Source: Thermoplasmata archaeon
GTDB taxonomy: Archaea > Thermoplasmatota > Thermoplasmata > Thermoplasmatales > Thermoplasmataceae
DNA length: 13,517 bases
Direction of reading: 5' to 3'
Assembly: GCA_021826835.1 (NCBI GenBank)
Contig: JAKAYH010000024.1
Span: forward strand, 1-13,517
In this document: piece by piece, positions 1 to 5,519 of the stretch
Layout: every line of letters starts with the position of its first letter
Position numbering within the stretch: the first letter of the stretch is position 1
Program-made: the position numbers and the translations under genes
Notes under the pieces: model-generated
The model's input: only the letters and a program-made list of their open reading frames with translations
Databases searched by the model: none
Told to the model about the DNA's origin: nothing

Positions 1-274
<274 letters not shown>

Positions 275-281
275 ATTGTAG

Positions 282-306
282 AAAAACTATTATCCAATTT
301 TTTATT
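282..306. terminator. Probable bidirectional T-run terminator between katG and the TIR gene
   Basis: The 49-bp gap between two convergent genes holds a six-T run on the plus strand (298-303), suited to ending katG. On the minus strand a five-T run (286-282) is suited to ending the TIR operon. Archaeal RNA polymerase terminates at such T-rich stretches without a needed hairpin, and no strong stem is seen. This is inferred from composition and position only. Confidence 0.45.
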
Positions 307-323
307 AAAATTACAGTTTATAT

Positions 324-1136
324 TTAGAGGATAAGTTTTGCAATAGACTGACTATCATTATCTAGCTTATCCTTACTTTCCCTAAGTATGCTTTTAATTG
401 CTAATGATGATCTAGAAGAATTATAAATTTGATCGTTTAAGAGATAACTAAACATAATCATCCTTAGTTGTTTAACGTTGAATGGTTTCAACAAATCTAT
501 CGAATCTGTAATTGAATTTGATTCTGCGAATGAACTACTGTTCGTCAATGAATTTACGTAACAATTCCTTAGTGCATCAACTATACTACGTTTTTGAACT
601 AAAGTTTTGCATATTTCCCTTTGAATTATTCCAGTTGCGTCGTGTTGGGGAACTCCGTTGATTTTGTTTATTTTAATATTTAATGATTGGTATTTGCCTA
701 TGAATCCCTTTGGAACCACAAAAACATCATCCTCATATGCTAAAGAAACTGGAATTACTATTACATCCCTAATTATAGCGGCACCTACTTCTTGATTTGT
801 CCAATCCGATTTGGAGAAATTCTTTGTCATAACTGCAATAAATATTTGAAGTTCACGAAGTTCTGACAAGATTCTATTCTGCCATTCTTCTGAGGGTTGT
901 ATATCGTCGTGCGCCATGAAGCTCTCCAATCCGAGATGTGTAAGAGCTTCCTTTAGATTTGAAACTATTTTTTTATCTTTACTTGAATAACTAAGGAAAA
1001 CATTTATTTTATTGCATTCGAGGAGATCAAAATTTGATTTGATAAATTCCGTTTGATTATTCGTCAGATTGTAACGATCACGGACAGAAATTAGCTTTTC
1101 ATCAATTTGTTCCTTTATAAATTCAAATTTACTCAT
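324..1136 (-). CDS. TIR-domain protein, probable NAD-cleaving or nucleotide-signalling defence effector
   Basis: 270 residues. A short helical N-terminus (1-42) is followed by a TIR domain from about residue 43 to ~135. It opens with the strand-loop INVFLSYSSKD (44-54). The alpha-C segment has SDWTNQEVGAA, where Glu116 in the W-x3-E pattern corresponds to the catalytic glutamate of NADase TIR domains. Prokaryotic TIR proteins of this kind hydrolyse NAD+ or make cyclic ADP-ribose-type signals during phage attack; activity here is inferred. The C-terminal half (~165-270) is helical and not firmly recognised. It has an FNVKQLRMI ... N-D-Q-I-Y pattern (about 217-238) that may be a small helical sensor or oligomerisation domain. 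The start overlaps the stop of the upstream 70-codon gene by ATGA (1133-1136), so the two are probably co-translated. No SIR2/SLOG partner is adjacent, so a canonical Thoeris ThsA/ThsB pair is not supported. Confidence 0.85.
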   Translation of the reverse strand: MSKFEFIKEQIDEKLISVRDRYNLTNNQTEFIKSNFDLLECNKINVFLSYSSKDKKIVSNLKEALTHLGLESFMAHDDIQPSEEWQNRILSELRELQIFIAVMTKNFSKSDWTNQEVGAAIIRDVIVIPVSLAYEDDVFVVPKGFIGKYQSLNIKINKINGVPQHDATGIIQREICKTLVQKRSIVDALRNCYVNSLTNSSSFAESNSITDSIDLLKPFNVKQLRMIMFSYLLNDQIYNSSRSSLAIKSILRESKDKLDNDSQSIAKLIL

Positions 1137-1345
1137 AATTCACTTTCCAAGTATATCATTTCGGTATTAGTTTGTGGCAAAACATTCATTTCCCAATAAT
1201 TTTGCATGATCCAATACAGAAATAGTTTTTTTCCTATTTGCCCTGAATATATACGTATTTCCTCAATATCTTTCCCATAATGAACCTTAGCTTTTGATCG
1301 AGCTCTATCTGACAGATTAATAAATGTTGATTTTTTCTTGAACAT
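1133..1345 (-). CDS. Small 70-residue protein co-translated with the TIR protein, function unknown
   Basis: I do not recognise this protein. It is 70 residues long with a basic N-terminus (MFKKKSTF ... RARSKAKVHYGKD) and a middle that could form a strand-turn-helix (IEEIRIYSGQ, then KKLFLYWIMQNYWEM). The tail is more acidic (Glu61, Glu67 and Glu69). There are no Cys pairs and no clear membrane helix. Its TGA overlaps the ATG of the TIR gene (ATGA, 1133-1136), the classic sign of translational coupling. A TTTAAA box lies about 29 nt upstream of its ATG. Because it is the first gene of a two-gene unit with a TIR effector, it could be a sensor, inhibitor or antitoxin-like partner. That is inference from context only. 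An upstream ATG in the leader runs into a stop at once, which supports the start at 1345. Confidence 0.65.
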   Translation of the reverse strand: MFKKKSTFINLSDRARSKAKVHYGKDIEEIRIYSGQIGKKLFLYWIMQNYWEMNVLPQTNTEMIYLESEL

Positions 1346-1369
1346 GGTTATAAGTTCCCATGAATGATT

Positions 1370-1379
1370 AGTTTAAAGT
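1370..1379 (-). promoter_or_regulatory. TATA-like box for the 70-residue/TIR operon
   Basis: On the minus strand a CACTTTAAAC element is centred near 1374, about 29 nt upstream of the ATG at 1345. This is the spacing expected for an archaeal TATA box and a transcript with almost no leader. It is the only good TATA match close to this start. It is sequence-based only. Confidence 0.4.
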
Positions 1380-1455
1380 GCTTATATTTGCTGATTTAAT
1401 TAATTATATGAAAATCCATCCACTTGTCTCGATCCAACTTTTGATCCTATAAAAT

Positions 1456-2019
1456 TCAACCGTATTTCCGGGATTGCTTAAGACTCAATTTCTCAAAACT
1501 ACCTCTTTCTATTGTCAGTGTCATTAGCGCAAAGCATCTTCCACATCTAATATCTGAGACACCTGATGGCCATTCTCCACTTATATGATTTTGACAATCT
1601 ACGCAATTTATTCCTAAACTTACTAATGAATTCTTATTGCTTCCTATATCGGGATCCGCAGATAAGAAAAACGCAAAAATGCTAATTGGGATATTGATTA
1701 CACCAATAGTCAAGAAAATTAACATGATTAATCTTAACCAGTACGGCAGATAATTGAATAAAGTAAAACCATTTAACAATGGGAATAGGTTGATAATTCC
1801 AATTGTTGTAGGAAGAGGTAAACCAAGAGATAAATTGAATTCGTAGGTACCCCAGTAAAATGCTGCTTGAAAAAAATCTATAACTCCTAGGGATACCCAA
1901 AATATTATCTCCAATATGAGCCAAGTTAAGAAATAAATACCAATAGCATCAATTACCCGTTTCGAGAAACGATCGCTCAACTTTATATTCAGACTTCCAA
2001 AAATATTGAATGGCCCCAT
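1456..2019 (-). CDS. Two-helix membrane protein with a C-terminal zinc ribbon
   Basis: 187 residues, family not recognised. Seen features in order: a short amphipathic N-terminus; a hydrophobic helix at about residues 25-47; an aromatic-rich loop; a second hydrophobic stretch at about 96-120, possibly preceded by a re-entrant hydrophobic segment (72-90). A soluble tail follows, with Cys139-x2-Cys142 and Cys159-x2-Cys162, separated by 16 residues, a zinc-ribbon arrangement. Many archaeal membrane proteins carry such a ribbon at the N-terminus; here it is at the C-terminus, next to a basic tail. It is transcribed in the same direction as the TIR pair and lies 110 bp upstream of it, so it could belong to the same locus, but it has its own promoter. 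It could be a membrane effector or an unrelated integral membrane protein; the sequence does not decide. Confidence 0.7.
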   Translation of the reverse strand: MGPFNIFGSLNIKLSDRFSKRVIDAIGIYFLTWLILEIIFWVSLGVIDFFQAAFYWGTYEFNLSLGLPLPTTIGIINLFPLLNGFTLFNYLPYWLRLIMLIFLTIGVINIPISIFAFFLSADPDIGSNKNSLVSLGINCVDCQNHISGEWPSGVSDIRCGRCFALMTLTIERGSFEKLSLKQSRKYG

Positions 2020-2046
2020 TTCAATGTAACTATAGATTCTTTACTT

Positions 2047-2055
2047 GTATATTTC
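2047..2055 (-). promoter_or_regulatory. TATA box of the zinc-ribbon membrane protein gene
   Basis: The minus strand reads CCGAAATATACAAG here: a purine-rich BRE-like CGAAA running into TATA. It is centred about 32 nt before the ATG at 2019, which predicts a transcript start a few nucleotides upstream of the start codon. Confidence 0.45.
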
Positions 2056-2150
2056 GGTTCCCGTATTTTGGCAAATATATGACTTTTTTGACTCGCTTCT
2101 TTGAATTCACTTGCAAACTGCTAAGTGACATTTCAGACACTTTTAGATGT

Positions 2151-2160
2151 TTTATAAATT
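2151..2160 (+). promoter_or_regulatory. Strong TATA-like element pointing rightwards
   Basis: TTTATAAATT is one of the best TATA matches in the window. A transcript would start near 2180, about 17 nt before the ATG of the doubtful 76-codon ORF. It lies ~100 bp from the divergent promoter of the zinc-ribbon gene. The product may be the ORF or a non-coding RNA. Confidence 0.35.
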
Positions 2161-2197
2161 ATAATTAAACACCCAACTTCTAATATTCAACTTAATC

Positions 2198-2428
2198 ATG
2201 ACAAGACGGAAAATAAGGTTTTTGACAAGTTTCAAAAGTTGCAGCAATGAAGTTGTCGACTACAATATTATTACGGTGAAATACTATATAATCTCAAAGT
2301 TGCACTGCAGAGTGTTTGATAACGATAAAATCAGACGATTTTTTAAAGTAGCTTATTTCCAGCGTTGGATGAACTCATCCCACTCATTACGTATCCCTAA
2401 TTTTTGCTACGGTATCAGTTTTGCGTGA
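2198..2428 (+). CDS. Doubtful 76-residue ORF, function unknown
   Basis: I do not recognise this protein. It is basic and aromatic-rich (MTRRKIRF ... RRFFKVAYFQRWMN) with three cysteines that form no CxxC pair. In its favour, it begins with ATG and lies downstream of a strong TATA element. Against it, the amino-acid mix is unlike a typical soluble protein, no ribosome-binding site is seen, and the surrounding 1 kb looks like decayed DNA. The opposite strand in the same span also gives short open stretches broken by stops. It is kept as a low-confidence gene because the promoter is good. Confidence 0.22.
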   Translation: MTRRKIRFLTSFKSCSNEVVDYNIITVKYYIISKLHCRVFDNDKIRRFFKVAYFQRWMNSSHSLRIPNFCYGISFA

Positions 2429-2533
2429 CTTAACGAGTAATTTTGTTATTTTAATCAGAGAACTGATGTTTTAATATCTTTTTTCACTGTTTTACTAGAG
2501 TTTACACTATTCTCCTCTCTCGGTTTTCCAAAG

Positions 2534-2767
2534 TTAGAAGAGTAAATCTAAAATATCAGAAATTGTTTGAATCCTCACCATTCTCATTATGGTGTGAATA
2601 TATGACCAAAAATAAATATACCTATTGATGACAGAAAACGGTCCCTCCTGTGGTAATCGTTTCATTGATATCTTCCTGTTTCTACGCACCTGTTCAATTG
2701 TTTACAGTCTATTCCTTACTGTCTTATCCATCGATGGTCCTTCCACTTGTTCCAGATCCTGAGTTTC
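2534..2767 (-). pseudogene. Eroded C-terminal end of a DDE (IS4/IS5-like) transposase
   Basis: Reading the minus strand from about 2767 to the TAA at 2534, one frame is open except for a single stop at 2704-2702. After that stop it reads TIEQVRRNRKIS, then MKRLPQEGPFSVINRYIY and FWSYIHTIMRMV. This resembles the end of IS4/IS5-type DDE transposases, where an R-x(2,3)-IEQVF..LK segment (with the catalytic Glu) is followed by a K-x-LP-x-x-G turn and a hydrophobic helix. Another frame just upstream (2924-2724) is open for 66 codons and may be an earlier part joined by a frameshift. No intact inverted repeats or target duplication were found, so this would be a remnant and not an active element. 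The family match is by eye only. Confidence 0.35.
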
Positions 2768-3168
2768 CGTCACCACGGTAGTTGATATTCTTAGGATACT
2801 CAGATGCCATTCGATAATCATGTAGAGATGTGTTTGTGATAATGAATTTCCTAAGTATTGATTTGTATTTTTCCGTCATCATCTGGCGTTCACGCAACAG
2901 ACTAATTGTGTAAGCATTGAGCATTTAATCAAGAAATCTTAGAAAAATGCGTAAGTTGATGCTATTGTGCACTTCCTTTCTTCATGCTCATCCACCAAGT
3001 TATGTGTTAACTACAGGAAGAGTGTTTTGATCTTGATGATAGGTCCTGAGTTGGATTTTCCTATTTCTATACTATTTGAATAGTATACTAGAACATATGG
3101 TATTATGGATTGCCCTGTCCATTTGCATGCCCCATTTCACAGAGCCTATACCCTTATCGTGTGAACCG
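2768..3168. other. Poorly coding stretch, probably decayed mobile-element DNA
   Basis: No convincing gene is seen on either strand. The minus strand gives short blocks in different frames, e.g. a 66-codon frame (2924-2724) and a block reading VDEHEERKCTIAST near 2998-2957, separated by stops. That is how a pseudogene upstream of the transposase-like end would look, but I cannot assign these blocks to a family. No tRNA, CRISPR array or long repeat is visible. Confidence 0.35.
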
Positions 3169-3177
3169 TTTATATTT
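3169..3177 (+). promoter_or_regulatory. TATA box for the 40-codon ORF and possibly the GmrSD gene
   Basis: TTTATATTT, preceded by GAACCG, is centred 27 nt upstream of the ATG at 3200. This gives a predicted transcript start at or next to that ATG, i.e. a leaderless start. No equally good box lies before the nuclease gene at 3379, so this promoter may serve both. Confidence 0.5.
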
Positions 3178-3184
3178 CTTCCAT

Positions 3185-3314
3185 GTACCATAATTAACTA
3201 TGTTCATGGATAATGATAGCATTCCCATGAATAAAAAATTCGAACGAGAATACAGTGAATACGCAATTAGGATTGGTAAAAGACATGAAAAATCTGGTTA
3301 CGGTACCATAATTA
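3185..3314. repeat. Pair of 12-bp direct repeats around the 40-codon ORF
   Basis: GTACCATAATTA occurs at 3185-3196, between the TATA box and the ATG at 3200, and again at 3303-3314 inside the last codons of the ORF. The spacing is 118 bp. The first copy sits where a repressor would block transcription start. The match is exact over 12 bases but could be chance in AT-rich DNA. Confidence 0.3.
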
Positions 3315-3322
3315 GGGAATGA
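3200..3322 (+). CDS. 40-residue small protein upstream of the GmrSD nuclease gene
   Basis: The protein is not recognised. It is 40 residues, highly charged (KKFEREYSEYAIRIGKRHEKSG), with a short acidic N-terminus and a likely helix at residues 11-28; it has no Cys. The start at 3200 is chosen because a TATA box lies 27 nt upstream; Met10 is an internal alternative. It ends with TGA 56 bp before the GmrSD gene on the same strand, so the two can share a transcript. A 12-bp repeat, GTACCATAATTA, lies just before its start (3185-3196) and again near its end (3303-3314). It may be a small regulator or accessory of the nuclease, or a remnant of a longer decayed gene. Function is not claimed. Confidence 0.35.
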   Translation: MFMDNDSIPMNKKFEREYSEYAIRIGKRHEKSGYGTIIRE

Positions 3323-3378
3323 GAGTGCGTTTTTGGAAAAATCTATTAAGACATCTTACCATACAATTCTGATATATA

Positions 3379-5112
3379 ATGCAATTCATCGATCCTAGAG
3401 ATCTGAATATTAGGGGGATTCTTTCTCCTGCTCAAGATGCTTATAAAGTACCAGCATATCAGAGACCCTATGCTTGGAGGGAAGAACAATGGGAAAAACT
3501 GTTAGAAGATATAAAATCTTTAAAAGAAAATGAAGCACATTTTCTCGGGTCCATGGTAGTCGTGCCACAAGGTGGACACCGAAAAGGGGTAAATTATTTT
3601 GAAATAGTGGACGGACAACAGAGACTAGCTACAATTTTAATTTGGTTGTCCGCGATAAGAGATAAAGAAAGAGAAGATGGAAATGGTTCTCTTGCAGACC
3701 ATATCAATTCTACTTTCTTGTTTTCAAGAGATTATGCGGGAGATCAAGAGGTGAAAATACCTAAATTATCACTTGGGAATCTGGACGAAGAAGAGTTCAA
3801 CAAAGTCCTACAAGGAAAAAAAGAAGATCGCGATACGTCTAATTCCTCAATTTTTGATTGTTACGATTACTTTAAACGAAAAAATAGCACCATAGGACAA
3901 ATGGATAAAATACTTAACAAAGTCCTCGATAGTGTATATCTTGTCCATATTAATGCTTTTACTCATTTTAACGCGTTTAGACTGTTCGAAACACTGAATG
4001 ATAGGGGCTTAGACCTGTCTGCTGTAGACCTAATAAAGAATTTCATACTAATGCAAATTGCATCTGATAAAAAAACATTTGACAAAGTAATAGAAGAGTG
4101 GAATGAGATGTATAATAAGATTGAGTCAGATGAAACTGTTAGATTCATTAGAAGATATACTTTATCTAAGTACAAGGGGAAAGTGCCTGAAACTAAACTC
4201 TATGACACGATTAAAGATAAACTGATTAACCTTAACACGGAAGAGATCATTAATTTTGTATCTGATCTAAATAATAATGCTTCAGTTTATGAGAAAATTC
4301 TAAAAAGAGGATTTGCAAGTTCGAAAATAAACGATGTTTTGTCTGATCTGTCATTAATAGAAGTAGGACCGAGTTATACCTTGCTTTTAAAACTGTTCCC
4401 GTTTTACGAAACCGATCAACTGTCAGAGGACAAAATGCTTCAAATACTTAGAATGATTGAGACGTTTCATATAAGATGGGGAATATGCGGGAAGTCAACT
4501 TCTTCGTTAGACCAGATATATAACGACCTTTCGTTGGAACTTGATGGCAAACCTTGCAATGTATTTACTTCTCACATTAAAGAGCGTTTTACTAATGAAC
4601 TAAGAAATGGTGCAGATGACATTGCGCTTGAAAGGATCCTCAATACAAAGTCATTTAGATCTGTGGAACACAGAACTAAATATATTTTATGGAAGTTTTC
4701 AAAACCTACTGGTGAAACTATCCTTAATATGTCAGAAATCCAAACAGAACACATAATGCCTCAGACTCTTAGTGAAGAATGGTGTGATTACTTAAAGGAG
4801 AAAACTGGAAAAAATTTAGAAGACATTAAAGAGCTTTGGAATCAGTACTTAAATAGAGTGGGAAATCTGACAATTATGAAAGGAGCATGGAATGTGGGAA
4901 ATTCTAACAGACTCTTCAATTCAAAGACGGATGATTATAGCAACTCTGAATTTTTAGCAACACGGAAGTTGGCTGAGTATTCTGAGTGGACATTTAGTGA
5001 GATAGAAAGTAGGAGCAGAGAAATGGCCAAAAAATCAATTGAAATTTGGAAATGGGATTTTGAACCTACTGAAAGTACGATGAGTATGTCCGACTTTGAA
5101 ATTGAAGAGTAA
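3379..5112 (+). CDS. GmrSD-family (DUF262 + DUF1524) Type IV modification-dependent nuclease
   Basis: 577 residues, a full-length single-chain fusion. The N-terminal DUF262 (GmrS-like, ParB/sulfiredoxin-fold NTPase) shows VPAYQRPYAWREEQWEKLLED (24-44), HFLGS (54-58) and the signature DGQQR at 78-82. A helical linker follows (~150-430). The C-terminal DUF1524 (GmrD-like HNH/beta-beta-alpha nuclease) shows TEHIMPQ (456-462, with His458) and NRVGNLT (492-498), followed by NSNRLFNSK. Family members (GmrSD, BrxU, SspE) use NTP to drive cutting of DNA with modified bases such as glucosyl-hydroxymethylcytosine or phosphorothioate; the substrate here is unknown. The start is set by the YQR motif being near the N-terminus. 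An AT-rich TATATAAT touches the start codon and is too close to act as its promoter. It is convergent with the Type III restriction operon, and the two are compatible because they target opposite DNA states. Confidence 0.92.
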   Translation: MQFIDPRDLNIRGILSPAQDAYKVPAYQRPYAWREEQWEKLLEDIKSLKENEAHFLGSMVVVPQGGHRKGVNYFEIVDGQQRLATILIWLSAIRDKEREDGNGSLADHINSTFLFSRDYAGDQEVKIPKLSLGNLDEEEFNKVLQGKKEDRDTSNSSIFDCYDYFKRKNSTIGQMDKILNKVLDSVYLVHINAFTHFNAFRLFETLNDRGLDLSAVDLIKNFILMQIASDKKTFDKVIEEWNEMYNKIESDETVRFIRRYTLSKYKGKVPETKLYDTIKDKLINLNTEEIINFVSDLNNNASVYEKILKRGFASSKINDVLSDLSLIEVGPSYTLLLKLFPFYETDQLSEDKMLQILRMIETFHIRWGICGKSTSSLDQIYNDLSLELDGKPCNVFTSHIKERFTNELRNGADDIALERILNTKSFRSVEHRTKYILWKFSKPTGETILNMSEIQTEHIMPQTLSEEWCDYLKEKTGKNLEDIKELWNQYLNRVGNLTIMKGAWNVGNSNRLFNSKTDDYSNSEFLATRKLAEYSEWTFSEIESRSREMAKKSIEIWKWDFEPTESTMSMSDFEIEE

Positions 5113-5225
5113 TTCCATTTTATATTAGATCTATTCAAAGTGAAAAGAACCGTTAGTCTTGAAAAAGTTAGCGGAGTATATTGAGTTGTGATAAATTCCT
5201 CAAATTATGCTTCACAAAGGAAATA

Positions 5226-5519
5226 ATGTGCCTCGAACGAGAGAGAAGTATGCTTGGCAAGACCGGAGGGTGGTGTAAGCGTTGTGCGTTATGTTACACT
5301 ACACATACACCACTAACAGTGATTACAAAACACCATCTTGAATGAGATAGGTGAATGAAGATCTCTTTGTAGAAGAGTGCAAGATATGTAGTAAATTTTG
5401 GTTGTTGTAAAAACAAGCATATAATGCTCAATTTATATGCTAGCGAAGTGTGCAGACAAATTGGTGAAGATTCAAAGAGAGAAGTAACGGGGAAATTTAA
5501 GGCAGTACTAAATTTATAA
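5226..5519 (+). pseudogene. Possible decayed HNH-type nuclease gene (Cys/His-rich)
   Basis: The 400-bp gap between the GmrSD gene and the res gene has no intact gene but keeps protein-like pieces. A 39-codon ORF (5226-5345) contains CKRCALC, then TPLTVITKHHLE. Further on, CKICSKF appears near 5379-5399. A different frame then gives KNKHIMLNLYASE...GKFKAVL up to the TAA at 5517-5519. The order C-x2-C, LT-x-HHL, C-x2-C-(H), NK-x-L...Y-x-S resembles small archaeal and bacterial HNH endonucleases, broken by a frameshift and a likely deletion. I rate this as suggestive only: the second C-x2-C lacks the His usually next to it, and the spacing is short. It could also be two unrelated small ORFs. The last codons overlap the end of res by 6 bp. 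Confidence 0.25.
5270..5313 (+). other. Two alternative stem-loops sharing one arm
   Basis: GTGGTGTA (5270-5277) can pair with TACACCAC (5306-5313), 8 bp with a 28-nt loop. Alternatively GTGTAA (5273-5278) can pair with TTACAC (5294-5299). The two cannot form together. They lie in the gap downstream of the GmrSD gene. No T-run follows, so a terminator is not obvious, and the arms overlap the Cys/His-rich ORF fragment. Confidence 0.2.

Noticed and set aside
1682..1924. 80-codon minus-strand ORF inside the membrane protein gene
   Set aside because: It is an alternative frame of the 187-codon gene, which has a promoter, hydrophobic helices and a zinc ribbon.
324..2019. Canonical Thoeris system
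   Set aside because: A TIR protein is present, but there is no SIR2 or SLOG domain partner in the window; the neighbours are a 70-residue protein and a zinc-ribbon membrane protein.
2560..2585. tRNA T-arm-like TTTGAATCC, considered as a tRNA fragment or attachment site
   Set aside because: The flanking bases do not form the 5-bp T-stem and no acceptor or anticodon arm is found nearby.
3368..3378. TATATAAT directly before the GmrSD start codon as its TATA box
   Set aside because: It is too close: transcription would begin ~20 nt inside the gene, downstream of the only ATG that keeps the YQR motif at its usual depth from the N-terminus.
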